DNA from: Bog-473 sp963725895
GTDB lineage: Bacteria > Actinomycetota > Acidimicrobiia > Acidimicrobiales > RAAP-2
NCBI GenBank assembly: GCA_963725895.1
Contig: CAVSAJ010000001.1
Coordinates: forward strand, 1,860,001-1,924,000
Length of the DNA stretch: 64,000 nt
Direction of reading: 5' to 3'
Shown here: piece after piece, positions 52,007-60,569 of the stretch
How positions within the stretch are numbered: the stretch's first letter is position 1
Layout: every line of letters begins with the position of its first letter
Notes under the pieces: generated by a model
Told to the model about the DNA's origin: nothing
The model's input: the letters and a program-made list of their open reading frames with translations, nothing else
Databases searched by the model: none
Translations under genes and position numbers: made by a program

Positions 52007-53365
52007 ATGCCAGGTCGCGGTCTGATCGACGCAGGAATTGCCGACGGGTCCATCGACACCGTCGTCGTGGCCTTTCCGGACATGTACGGGCGTCCGGTGG
52101 GGAAACGAGTGACGGCGGACTTCTTCTCCTCCCACGTGGCGGAGCACGGGATCGAGGCGTGCGACTACCTCCTCGCGGTCGACATCGACATGACCCCGCT
52201 CCCGGGCTACCGCTTCACCAACTGGGACACCGGCTACGGCGATGTCGTGTGCCGCCCCGACTACGCGACGGCGCGAAGGATCCCATGGCTCGAGGGTACG
52301 GCCATGGTGCTGTGTGACCTCACCGACGAGGACGGCGTCCCGGTCGAGGTGTCGCCCCGCCAGATGCTCCGCCGGCAGCTCGAGCGGGCGGCCGAGCGCG
52401 GCCTGCGGGTATGCAGCGCCACCGAACTCGAATTCTTCCTCTTCTTGGACTCCTACGAGGAGGCGTCCGCCAAGGGCTGGCGAGACTTGAAGCCGCACAC
52501 GTCCACTATCGAGGACTACCAGCTCTTCCAGACGGCCCGCGAGGAGTACGTCTTGCGGCGCATCCGTAACGAGATGCGCGACGCGGAGATACCCGTCGAA
52601 TTCTCCAAGGGCGAGGCCGGACGGGGGCAACACGAGGTCAACGTCACCTACGACGAGGCCCTTGTGACGGCCGACCGGCACCTCGTCTTCAAGAACGGCA
52701 TCAGGGAGATTGCCGCTCAGGAGGGACGTGCGGCGACCTTCATGGCCAAGTGGACCATGGACGACGTGGGCTCCTCCTGCCACGTGCACACCAGCCTGTG
52801 GGACGCAGAGAGCGGCGAGGCGCTCATGGCCGACGCCTCGCACCCGAGTGGGCTCTCGACGGTCGGCCGGCACTTCCTCGGCGGGCAGATCCATGCCGCG
52901 CGCGAGCTCGCCTGGCTCGCAGCGCCCACCTTGAACTCGTACCGGCGCTACGTGCCAGGGAGCTGGGCGCCCACCGCGGCGGTCTGGGGCGAGGACAACC
53001 GGACCTGTGGCTTCCGCGTCGTCGGGCACGGCGCGGGCCGGCGGGTGGAGAGCCGGATCCCCGGGGCCGACGTGAACCCGTATCTGGTGCTGGCCGGCTC
53101 CATCGCGGCGGGTCTCTACGGGATCGACCACGAGGTCGAGCCCGGCGACCCCTACCCCGTCAACGCGTACGAGGCCACCGACGTCCCGCGCATCCCGACC
53201 ACCCTCGTCGAGGCCATCGGCGAGCTGCGCGACTCCGCGGTCGCGCTCGAGGCCTTCGGCGATGACGTGCATCACCACCTGCTCAACACCGCCGAACAGG
53301 AGTGGGGCGCGGCAAACCGTCACGTGACCGACTGGGAGTTGGCCCGGAACTTCGAGCGCATCTAG
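52007..53365 (+). CDS. Glutamine-synthetase-like ligase (gamma-glutamyl amine ligase type)
   Basis: 452 residues from ATG 52007. The N-terminal half has the beta-grasp (TVVVAFPDMYGRPVGKRVTA) and YLLAVDIDMTPLPGY. The catalytic barrel follows: CSATELEFFLFLDSYEEASA (metal Glu), EFSKGEAGRGQHEVNVTYDE (Glu pair and ammonia/amine site), SSCHVHTSLWD (the His metal ligand), and APTAAVWGEDNRTCGFRVVG then ESRIPGADVNPYLVLAGSIA. Length and sequence style are those of GlnA-like enzymes such as PuuA or GlnA3/4, which ligate glutamate to polyamines or ethanolamine, not canonical GlnA. Substrate is inferred from neighbours. Confidence 0.88.
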   Translation: MPGRGLIDAGIADGSIDTVVVAFPDMYGRPVGKRVTADFFSSHVAEHGIEACDYLLAVDIDMTPLPGYRFTNWDTGYGDVVCRPDYATARRIPWLEGTAMVLCDLTDEDGVPVEVSPRQMLRRQLERAAERGLRVCSATELEFFLFLDSYEEASAKGWRDLKPHTSTIEDYQLFQTAREEYVLRRIRNEMRDAEIPVEFSKGEAGRGQHEVNVTYDEALVTADRHLVFKNGIREIAAQEGRAATFMAKWTMDDVGSSCHVHTSLWDAESGEALMADASHPSGLSTVGRHFLGGQIHAARELAWLAAPTLNSYRRYVPGSWAPTAAVWGEDNRTCGFRVVGHGAGRRVESRIPGADVNPYLVLAGSIAAGLYGIDHEVEPGDPYPVNAYEATDVPRIPTTLVEAIGELRDSAVALEAFGDDVHHHLLNTAEQEWGAANRHVTDWELARNFERI

Positions 53366-53418
53366 TCGCTCCCGAGAGTCGCCGTTGATGCGGCCCGTGC
53401 CGGTAAGGTCGACCGGTC

Positions 53419-54267
53419 ATGTTGCGCTCGCAATTGTGCTCCGCCGAGTCGCTCCGCTCCCCGGCCCTGCGCAGGTGGGCCGAGCGCATGCGGCCGATGT
53501 GGGCGAGCGAAACCGACACCCGCGACGTCATGCTGCATCGCAAGATGTGGGAGTGGCTGTTCATCGCAGAGGCGTTGCGCGAGCGCGGCCTGCTGGCGGC
53601 GGGTCGGCGCGGCCTCGGCTTCGGCGTCGGCCAAGAGCCCCTGGCCTCCATCTTCGTGGCCGACGGCTGCGACATCGTCGCGACGGACCAGCCCACGGAC
53701 GCTGCGCGCGCCTCGGGCTGGAGCGACTCCGCGACTGAGTGGGCCTCGGGCGCCCAACACCTCAACCAATTCGGATTCTGCGCGGACGACGACCTCGTCC
53801 GGCACGTCGAATTCCGCGCCGTCGACATGAACGCCATCCCGGCCGACCTGCGCGACTTCGACTTCACGTGGTCATCGTGCGCACTCGAGCACCTGGGCAC
53901 CCTGAGCGCGGGGGCGGACTTCGTCGTGGCCCAGATGGAATGCCTGAAGCCCGGTGGGGTCGGGGTGCACACCACCGAGTTCGTCGTGTCCTCCGCCACA
54001 GACACCGTGGAGGCAGGGGGTACCGTTCTCTACCGGCGCCGCGACATCGAGGACCTGGTCGCCCGCCTGCAGGGGCTCGGCCACGACATCGACGTCGACT
54101 TCAGCGAGGGGACCACGCCCGACGACCTCCACGTCGACGTACCCCCCTTCAGCGACGTCCATCTGCGCACGGCGCTCAGCGGGTATGTCACGACATCGCT
54201 GGCTCTGGTCGTCACCAAGGGCACGCCGCGCCACCGCGGGGTGCGCGGACTTCTCCGGCGCGGCTAG
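53419..54267 (+). CDS. SAM-dependent methyltransferase-like protein
   Basis: 282 residues. The N-terminal ~70 residues are helical (SLRSPALRRWAERMRPMWAS and following). RRGLGFGVGQEPLASIFVAD then CDIVATDQPTD resembles motif I/II of class I methyltransferases. The later DFDFTWSSCALEHLGTLSAG and FVVAQMECLKPGGVGVHTTE match the post-motif with LKPGG. Related proteins sit in glycan clusters; the substrate here is unknown. Its stop codon overlaps the stop of the convergent FGGY kinase by four bases. Confidence 0.72.
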   Translation: MLRSQLCSAESLRSPALRRWAERMRPMWASETDTRDVMLHRKMWEWLFIAEALRERGLLAAGRRGLGFGVGQEPLASIFVADGCDIVATDQPTDAARASGWSDSATEWASGAQHLNQFGFCADDDLVRHVEFRAVDMNAIPADLRDFDFTWSSCALEHLGTLSAGADFVVAQMECLKPGGVGVHTTEFVVSSATDTVEAGGTVLYRRRDIEDLVARLQGLGHDIDVDFSEGTTPDDLHVDVPPFSDVHLRTALSGYVTTSLALVVTKGTPRHRGVRGLLRRG

Positions 54268-55937
54268 ACGCCGGCCGCCTCGCCGGGTCCGAGCTGCAAA
54301 CGGCGGCCGTTCAGCCGCTTGTGGATCGCCTTGGTCTTTTCGTAGAGGTTCACGAACTCCTTCAGCCGCTCCTCGTAGACGGTCGCCGCAGACCGGTCGG
54401 GTTCGTAGGTCGCCTTGATCGCGACCGTGCCGGGGATGTCGTCGAGGGACATGTGCCCGAGCGCCACCAAGGTGAGCAGGCCGGCACCACGGACGTTGGC
54501 CAGCACCGGGTCGGCTACCTGGCGGATGGTGCGCCCGGTGGCGTCGGCGTGGATCTGCGACCACAGATCGGAGTTGGCGCCGCCGCCGACAAAGGCCAGC
54601 GAGTCGAAGCGGCGCTTGCAGAACTTCTCCACGGCTCCGAGCAACCAGGCCGAGTTGAGCGCGACGCCCTCGAATACGGCGCGGACCATGTCGGACCGGT
54701 TCGACGACAACGACAGGTTGTGGAAGCCGCCCCGGATGGTGTGGTCGTCCACCGGCGAGCGCTCCCCGTTGAGCCAGGGCGTGAACAGCACCCCGTGCGC
54801 GCCGGTCGGAACCGTGGCGGCCATGTCGTTGAGCGTGGCGAAGAAGCCGTCGGGTGGGACGGCGTCGCTCGGGATGAGCACGTTGTCGCGCAACCAGGTG
54901 AGGCATGCCCCGCCCGTCTCGTGCTCGTCGGCCACCAGATACTTTCCGGGGATCCCCGAGGGGATGGACGCGATGTTGCTCAGCGCATCAGTCTTCTTGA
55001 ACGGGACGTGGCAGCTGATCCAGCTCGAGGTCCCGATGTAGAGGTGCGCCGCGAAGTCGGCGACGGCCCCCGAGCCGACGGCCGCCGAGTGCAGGTCGCC
55101 CGTCCCGGCCACGACCGGCGTCCCCACCAACAACCCGAGCTCGCCGGCCGCCGCGGCGGTCAGCCCACCGAGGACGGTTCCCGTCGGGACGAGATCGGGC
55201 AGCGTGGCCCGCTCGAGCCCGGCCAGCTGAATCAGTGCGTCGTCGTACGCAACGGCATCCCTGTCGCGGTTGTCGGTCACCCAGTGCATCGTGATCGAGT
55301 CGTGCGACGCGCGGGCGAGCCCGGTCAACCGGAGGTTCAGGTAGTCGACCGGCTCGAGGAAGACCGCTGTGGACGCGTACACGTCGGGACGCTGCGTGCG
55401 CAGGAAATGGATGTGGCCCACCGGGTCCTTACCCGACAGGCTCGGGATGCCGCCGGTCCGGCGGACCCAGCGCGCCAGTTTGGCGGCGGAGTAGCCCTGC
55501 ACGTTCAGCGCGCCGCGCACGGTCTCACGGACAGCGCGGGCCCCGCGCGAGTCCATCCAGATGATGGCTGGTCCGATGGCGAGACCAGCCCCGTCGACCG
55601 CGACCGTGCCCGACCACTGGGACGTGCACCCGACACCGGCCACCCGTTCGGGCGAGACCCCGCTGTCGGCCAGGAGACGCCGGGCGGAGGACACGATGGC
55701 GTCCCACCAGGCCTGCGGAGACTGTTCGGCGCCGCCGTCGTCGGTGAGCGTGAGGCCCACCGGTTCGAACGCGTGCGCCGCGATGTGTCCCGTAGCCGAG
55801 AGCAGTGCCACCTTTGGGCCACCCGTTCCGAGGTCCACCGCGAGTACGAACGTCTGGCCGGGACTCGCCTGCTCGACCTGGCGGACCGGTGTGGCCGGCG
55901 CAGCGCGCACGCCCCCCGGCGCCACTGGTGTGGGCAT
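54264..55937 (-). CDS. FGGY-family carbohydrate kinase, xylulokinase-like
   Basis: 557 residues from ATG 55937. Actin-like N-terminal phosphate loop VLAVDLGTGGPKVALLSATG, VGCTSQWSGTVAVDGAGL, DSRGARAVRETVRGA; the middle SASD-like catalytic region is PVVAGTGDLHSAAVGSGAVA with the Asp base. The second phosphate motif is SLAFVGGGANSDLWSQIHAD. FGGY members phosphorylate xylulose, ribulose, glycerol or related polyols. The ~30-residue N-terminal tail before FVLAVDLG and the C-terminal 40 residues (ERLKEFVNLYEKTKAIHKRL) are longer than in xylulokinase, so the substrate stays open. Confidence 0.88.
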   Translation of the reverse strand: MPTPVAPGGVRAAPATPVRQVEQASPGQTFVLAVDLGTGGPKVALLSATGHIAAHAFEPVGLTLTDDGGAEQSPQAWWDAIVSSARRLLADSGVSPERVAGVGCTSQWSGTVAVDGAGLAIGPAIIWMDSRGARAVRETVRGALNVQGYSAAKLARWVRRTGGIPSLSGKDPVGHIHFLRTQRPDVYASTAVFLEPVDYLNLRLTGLARASHDSITMHWVTDNRDRDAVAYDDALIQLAGLERATLPDLVPTGTVLGGLTAAAAGELGLLVGTPVVAGTGDLHSAAVGSGAVADFAAHLYIGTSSWISCHVPFKKTDALSNIASIPSGIPGKYLVADEHETGGACLTWLRDNVLIPSDAVPPDGFFATLNDMAATVPTGAHGVLFTPWLNGERSPVDDHTIRGGFHNLSLSSNRSDMVRAVFEGVALNSAWLLGAVEKFCKRRFDSLAFVGGGANSDLWSQIHADATGRTIRQVADPVLANVRGAGLLTLVALGHMSLDDIPGTVAIKATYEPDRSAATVYEERLKEFVNLYEKTKAIHKRLNGRRLQLGPGEAAGV

Positions 55938-56039
55938 GGCGGGCAAGCGTACGGCTTCAGTGTCGCGCCGTCGTCGCTCAGCGCAGGCGGGCCTGGCGGC
56001 GCGGCAGCCTCGGCTGCCGGCCGCCCGGCCCCGGTGAGG

Positions 56040-56603
56040 TCACTCGGCCTGGGTGGCCTCGGCCTCGATCTCTATGACGACCTTGTTCCCCACCACGACG
56101 CTGCCGTCGAGCAGTGAGTGGTTGAAGCTGACGCCGAAGTCACGCCGGTCAATGGCCGCGGTGGCCTCGAAGGCCACGACGGTCTTGCCCTCCTGCATGG
56201 ACGGGCCCTCGCCCAGGAACTCCAGGTCGAAGTCGACCGACTTGGTGACACCCCGGATGGTGAGGTCCCCGGTGAGGACCCAGTGGGTGTCGTCGACCCG
56301 CTTCAGAGCCGTGCTCTTGAGCGTGATCGTCGGGTAGTTGGGGACGTCGAGGAAGTCGTTCGTCCGCAGGTGCTCGTCTCGCTGCAGCTGGTTGGTGTGG
56401 ATGCTGGCAGCCTGTACGACAGCCTCGAGGGTCGAGTCCTCGGGGTTCTCGGCCACGGTGAAGGACCCGTCGACGTCGGTAAAACGGCCCCTGACCTTGG
56501 TCCCTACGAGATGGCGGGCGATGAAGCCCACCTCGGTGTGCGCCGGGTCGATCACGTAGGTGCCGGTCCGAGGAAGGGTCTGTGTGCTGCTCGTGGTGCT
56601 CAT
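56040..56603 (-). CDS. YceI-family lipid-binding protein
   Basis: 187 residues from ATG 56603 with AAGGAGAG about 9 nt upstream. GTYVIDPAHTEVGFIARHLV opens the lipocalin-like barrel; KVRGRFTDVDGSFTVAENPE, TNDFLDVPNYPTITLKSTAL, LTGDLTIRGVTKSVDFDLEF and the closing DRRDFGVSFNHSLLDGSVVV are all conserved. YceI proteins bind isoprenoids or amides. There is no signal peptide, so it is a cytoplasmic form. It is divergent from a MarR gene with palindromes between, so it is probably MarR-controlled. Confidence 0.93.
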   Translation of the reverse strand: MSTTSSTQTLPRTGTYVIDPAHTEVGFIARHLVGTKVRGRFTDVDGSFTVAENPEDSTLEAVVQAASIHTNQLQRDEHLRTNDFLDVPNYPTITLKSTALKRVDDTHWVLTGDLTIRGVTKSVDFDLEFLGEGPSMQEGKTVVAFEATAAIDRRDFGVSFNHSLLDGSVVVGNKVVIEIEAEATQAE

Positions 56604-56644
56604 TTTCTGCTCTCCTTGTCTGTCTGAGAACTTTCTGACAACAT

Positions 56645-56664
56645 AATATCTGATATTGCAGATA
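56645..56664. promoter_or_regulatory. Overlapping palindromes between yceI-like and marR-like genes
   Basis: AATATC-t-GATATT (56645-56657) overlaps TATCTG-atattg-CAGATA (56647-56664). Both are perfect. The size fits a MarR dimer site, placed about 40 bp upstream of the YceI start. Two direct repeats CTAGGAGAAAG follow at 56691 and 56707. Confidence 0.6.
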
Positions 56665-56756
56665 CTTGTCAATCAGGTAAACTGGCGGAACTAGGAGAAA
56701 GTGGAGCTAGGAGAAAGAGGTCAGTTCGGGGGAGACTGGAAGGCGAGGGCACGGAC

Positions 56757-57281
56757 ATGGGAACGGCGACCATCTCGGCGAAGGGCGGTGACGAGGAGCG
56801 GGGAGAGGCGCGTCATGACGAGGGCACCTGCGGGGTGCTCGGCCAGATGGACGACGAACGGATCCAGCTCATGGGCCTTCTCGTCCGTACCCACCGTCGC
56901 CTGACCGACACCCTCGGCAGGGAGTTGGAGCAGTCGGTGGGAATCCCGTTGGTCTTCTTCGATGTCCTCATCCACGTGGGCGCGGCGCCCGATGGGCGCC
57001 TGACGATGAGCCGACTCAGCTCCGACGTCGCCCTCACCACTGGCGGCGTGACGCGCCTCGTGGACCGCATGGTCGACGCGGGGCTCGTCGAGCGGCAGAA
57101 TTGCCCGAGCGATCGACGCAGCGTCCACGTGGTGCTGACCGCAGAGGGGCGGACCCTGCTCAACCAAGCAGTGGCGGCGCACATCGACGGCATCGACCGC
57201 CACCTGATGGCGCACCTCGACGATGCCGACCGGGCCGCCCTCGCGGCGGCCCTGGGCAAAGTTCTCGACGCCGGCTGCTGA
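56757..57281 (+). CDS. MarR-family transcriptional regulator
   Basis: 174 residues from ATG 56757. GLLVRTHRRLTDTLGRELEQ, LVFFDVLIHVGAAPDGRLTM, SRLSSDVALTTGGVTRLVDR (recognition helix), GLVERQNCPSDRRSVHVVLT (wing). The winged-helix order is standard for MarR. An internal ATG (MDDERIQLMGLL) about 30 codons later could be the actual start, because the first 30 residues are low complexity. It probably controls the divergent YceI gene and itself. Confidence 0.88.
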   Translation: MGTATISAKGGDEERGEARHDEGTCGVLGQMDDERIQLMGLLVRTHRRLTDTLGRELEQSVGIPLVFFDVLIHVGAAPDGRLTMSRLSSDVALTTGGVTRLVDRMVDAGLVERQNCPSDRRSVHVVLTAEGRTLLNQAVAAHIDGIDRHLMAHLDDADRAALAAALGKVLDAGC

Positions 57282-57305
57282 AAGACGGCTGCTGAGGCTG
57301 CGCTC

Positions 57306-57452
57306 TTACGACGGCTCGTCGCGCGGGGTCACGCGTTCGGCGTCATGTGTGAGCGCGTCCACGACGACGCGAGCGCCGAGGCGGACGGGCGGTTCGGTCG
57401 TGAAGGTGACCGGGCCCGCGGGCAACGCACAGGTCGCTCGCGTCGGAATCAT
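57306..57452 (-). CDS. Possible 48-residue protein downstream of the EAL gene
   Basis: ATG 57452 opens MIPTRATCALPAGPVTFTTE, then PPVRLGARVVVDALTHDAER. The frame extends upstream without a stop into the end of the EAL gene, so it could be the tail of a longer or lost gene. It is beta-rich and not low complexity. There is no clear ribosome site. The surrounding gap (57282-57522) otherwise shows nothing. Confidence 0.3.
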   Translation of the reverse strand: MIPTRATCALPAGPVTFTTEPPVRLGARVVVDALTHDAERVTPRDEPS

Positions 57453-57522
57453 GGGGCGTGACGTCCACTTGTAGCGCGACCGGGACCCGGAAGGCGCCGA
57501 CGCGTCACAAGTAGCGACCGGC

Positions 57523-59253
57523 TCAGAAGGAGACTGGAGCGCCGAAGAGCCAGCCCTGGCCGAACTGGCACCCGAGACCGAGGAGTACCTCTGCCTGCTC
57601 TCTGCGCTCGACGCCCTCGGCCACGGTGGACAACGACAGCGAGGTAGCCAGGCCGATGACCGCTTGGGCGATCTGTGCGGCCTGCGGATCGGTGTCGATG
57701 TCGCCGACCAATTCGCAGTCGAGCTTCAAGAAGTCCACGGGCAGACGGCGGAGGTACCCAAACGACGAATGACCGGTGCCGAAGTCATCGAGACCGACGA
57801 GACATCCCAGCCGACGCAAATCGTTGAGCGACTCGGTCGCGAGCTCGAAGTTCTCGATCACGACCATCTCCGTGATCTCAAAGGCGAGCCGCTGGGGCTC
57901 GACCTGGGCGAGGCTCAAGAGCCTCTCGACGCGAGAAGGCAATCCGGGTTCGAGGAGTTGCCGGGGCGACAGGTTGATGCTCAGCCCGGGTGTCCGGCCG
58001 GTTCGAAGGGCGGCAATGGCCTCGTTGAGCACCCACGAACCGATCGGCAGGATCAACCCCGTCTCTTCGGCCAGCGGGATGAAGGTCGTCGGGCTGACGT
58101 CGAAGCCGTCGGGCTTTCGCCAACGGATCAGAGCCTCGCTCCCCTCGACACGATTGGTGGACAGTTGGACCACCGGTTGGAATCGGAGCTGCAACTCCCC
58201 CCGGTCGAGGGCGTGCCGAAGGTCGGTCTCCAGCGTCAAGCGTTCCACGACGTCGGTGCGCAGCTCCTCGCTGAACACCTCGACCCCACCTCGACGGTTC
58301 GCGCGCGCCCGGGTGAGGGCGGCATCCGCATCGCGGAGGAGCGACTCGGACGTCGAGGCTCTGTCGCGGACGGCGACGCCGGCTGTGGCAGTCAGTCTGA
58401 GCTCGTGGCCGTTCACGAACAACGGGTTGGCGAGGCGGCTCACCATCTCCCAGAGCAGCCTGATGGACCGCTCAGCGGCTACATCGACGATGACGACCAC
58501 GAAGGTGTCGGCGCCGAAGTGCGCGAGAAAGCTCTCCGAGGGCAAGAGCGCGGACAGCCGCTGACCCACAGTCTGGAGCACCGCGTCGCCGACCGTGTGG
58601 CCCAGCGAGTCGTTGATGCGCTTGAAGTGGTCGAGATCGATGAAGGCAACCGTCACCAGCTCGGTCCTCGCCATCTCGGCGTCGAGCCGTTTCCGGAGGG
58701 CTCGCTGGTTGGGCAGACCCGTGGTGGCATCCCGCAATGCGAGGTCCTGGAGCAGCTCCTCGTAGGCCTTCTGTTCGGTGACGTCGGTCGCGCTGACCAG
58801 GATGCCGGCGGTCGACGGCAGATCGAGCAGGTTCGAGGCGACTGCGGCCAGGGTCCTCCACGTGCCGTCAGCCGCGCGTATGCGGTACTCGACGGCCTCG
58901 CCGAGGTTGCGCCCGGCGACGAAGTCGTTGAGGTCCTCTTCGACGCGCCCGCGATCGTCTTGATGCACCAACGTCCGCACGTCCATGCCTCCCAGGGCGT
59001 CCGGGCTCCGTCCCATGAGCCAACCGGCCGCGGGGTTCGCGTACCGAATGACGCCATCCACGTCGAGCACGACGAGAGCCGATGCCGTTCGATCGGCGAT
59101 GGCTCGGATCTCCGGAGCGACCCCACCGTTGCGGGGAGTTCCACCACCATTGGTGTCCTGGCCACTCGGGTCCTGGTACATGGACAGATTCTCGGCAACG
59201 GCATCGTCACTGAAAATCGACACAGCGTTTGAATCGCTAGACAAAATGCACAT
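57523..59253 (-). CDS. PAS-GGDEF-EAL protein: probable c-di-GMP phosphodiesterase with a degenerate cyclase domain
   Basis: 576 residues. PAS domain (about 45-165: ASALVVLDVDGVIRYANPAA), then a GGDEF domain with DLDHFKRINDSLGHTVGDAV but the signature GGDEF replaced by GADTF (FLAHFGADTFVVVIVDV), so cyclase activity is unlikely. The EAL domain is complete: VEGSEALIRWRKPDGF, AFEITEMVVIENF, GLDDFGTGHSSFGYLRRLPV, DFLKLDCELV, and STVAEGVERREQAEVLLGLG with GCQFGQGWLFGAP. This argues for phosphodiesterase output with the GGDEF part as a GTP sensor. Divergent from the PAS-LuxR gene 59 bp away. Confidence 0.9.
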   Translation of the reverse strand: MCILSSDSNAVSIFSDDAVAENLSMYQDPSGQDTNGGGTPRNGGVAPEIRAIADRTASALVVLDVDGVIRYANPAAGWLMGRSPDALGGMDVRTLVHQDDRGRVEEDLNDFVAGRNLGEAVEYRIRAADGTWRTLAAVASNLLDLPSTAGILVSATDVTEQKAYEELLQDLALRDATTGLPNQRALRKRLDAEMARTELVTVAFIDLDHFKRINDSLGHTVGDAVLQTVGQRLSALLPSESFLAHFGADTFVVVIVDVAAERSIRLLWEMVSRLANPLFVNGHELRLTATAGVAVRDRASTSESLLRDADAALTRARANRRGGVEVFSEELRTDVVERLTLETDLRHALDRGELQLRFQPVVQLSTNRVEGSEALIRWRKPDGFDVSPTTFIPLAEETGLILPIGSWVLNEAIAALRTGRTPGLSINLSPRQLLEPGLPSRVERLLSLAQVEPQRLAFEITEMVVIENFELATESLNDLRRLGCLVGLDDFGTGHSSFGYLRRLPVDFLKLDCELVGDIDTDPQAAQIAQAVIGLATSLSLSTVAEGVERREQAEVLLGLGCQFGQGWLFGAPVSF

Positions 59254-59260
59254 TCAACGC

Positions 59261-59289
59261 TTGTGTCACCGCAACTCTGGTGCTTTACT
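59261..59289 (+). promoter_or_regulatory. Promoter for the PAS-LuxR gene
   Basis: TTGTGT (59261-59266), a 17-bp spacer, then TTTACT (59284-59289), 23 bp before ATG 59313, which has GAGGGACC upstream. Moderate consensus matches with exact spacing. Confidence 0.4.
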
Positions 59290-59312
59290 CCTCTCGGCAA
59301 GAGGGACCCGCC

Positions 59313-60437
59313 ATGGACGCAGGAACAACGCACGGCGACCACGAGGCACACGACGAGCGGGCGCGGGACCATGGCGAGACACCGCTGCAACTCCCCGACG
59401 TCAGCGCACCGGAATTGCAAGAGGCACTCGAACGCTGCAACTTCCCCGTGATCATCTGGGACGCCTCTCGCGGCGTCGTCGAACTTGCCAATCAGGCGGC
59501 GGCCGATCTGCTGGAGAGGCCCTTGAGCGTCCTCGTCGGTTCCCAGCTTGTCGATCTGGCTGCTCCTCGTGAAGCGGTACAGCGGGCGATCGATGAGATC
59601 GAGTCGGGCACGTTCGACGGGCTGCGCTCCAGACGCGAGATCTCCATCCCCAACGTGGGCAACGTCGAGATCCAGGCCTGGACCAGAGCCATCGATCTTG
59701 CCGGCACGTCGGGAGCCGCGACGTTGGTCATCCCTGACTCCCAAGTCGGGATGCTCGGACGGGACCCGGCCCAGCCGTGGCGCGAGCTCACGCGGATCGC
59801 CGTTGCGCTCATCGACTCCGACTGGCGCATTGAAGGGATCAGTGCCGACATTGAGCACCTCTTGGAACTGACGCCACGAGAATGCATCGGCCGCCGCCTG
59901 ACCGAGCTCGTTCACCGTGACGACTTGCCGCGACTCTTGGGGACGGACGGACATCCGCCCACCTCGACGAGAGCACGACGAGGCATCCGGGTCGCTCGTC
60001 GGGATGGCTCCTGGGTCAGTGTCTGCTTCATGTTGTCACCCGCTTCGGACCGCGGCCAGGGACAGACCTGGGTCGGAATGATCGGCGCGTCCGCACCGCT
60101 CAGCGCTGCAGACAATGCGAACGCCCGCGTGAGAGAGCTCGAGTTCCGCCTTCGTCGCATCGGAACCGAGGTGCGAGCTGCCGGCCTCCTCGACAACGTG
60201 TCGGCACTGCCACCTCCTCAGGACTATCCCGAGGTTGGCGAGCTCACCGCCCGCCAGTGGGAGATTCTCAGCCTCTTGGTGCAAGGTCAGCGTGTGTCCA
60301 CGATCGCCCAGAACCTGTTCGTGAGCCCGAGCACGGTGCGCAACCACCTGGCGACGATGTTCAAGAAATTCGGTGTGCACTCGCAGGCCGAATTGCTCGA
60401 GAAGGTACGGAAACGCAACGTCGAGGCGGCGTCGTAG
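59313..60437 (+). CDS. PAS-domain LuxR-family transcriptional regulator
   Basis: 374 residues from ATG 59313. Two sensor modules: NFPVIIWDASRGVVELANQA and following (about 40-150), and a second PAS (about 155-265) with WRIEGISADIEHLLELTPRE, CIGRRLTELVHRDDLPRLLG. The C-terminal GELTARQWEILSLLVQGQRV, STIAQNLFVSPSTVRNHLAT, MFKKFGVHSQAELLEKVRKR is a LuxR/NarL helix-turn-helix. There is no receiver domain, so it senses directly through PAS. Its divergent neighbour is the PAS-GGDEF-EAL protein; the two could respond to the same signal. Confidence 0.9.
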   Translation: MDAGTTHGDHEAHDERARDHGETPLQLPDVSAPELQEALERCNFPVIIWDASRGVVELANQAAADLLERPLSVLVGSQLVDLAAPREAVQRAIDEIESGTFDGLRSRREISIPNVGNVEIQAWTRAIDLAGTSGAATLVIPDSQVGMLGRDPAQPWRELTRIAVALIDSDWRIEGISADIEHLLELTPRECIGRRLTELVHRDDLPRLLGTDGHPPTSTRARRGIRVARRDGSWVSVCFMLSPASDRGQGQTWVGMIGASAPLSAADNANARVRELEFRLRRIGTEVRAAGLLDNVSALPPPQDYPEVGELTARQWEILSLLVQGQRVSTIAQNLFVSPSTVRNHLATMFKKFGVHSQAELLEKVRKRNVEAAS

Positions 60438-60569
60438 GGCCGACCTCAGCCGCAGTCCTTTCAGTACCCGACGACGACCTGTCGGAGCCCTCAGCTATCG
60501 TGACGCGGGCGGCATGGCAACGATCGGCCGAACTCCACCCACCTATGACGAGGCTCTCATGATGGCGCC

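Noticed and set aside
50894..53365. Long N-terminal extension of the glutamine-synthetase-like gene
   Set aside because: Upstream part is antisense to the PuuD-like gene and two small genes; family homology begins at ATG 52007.
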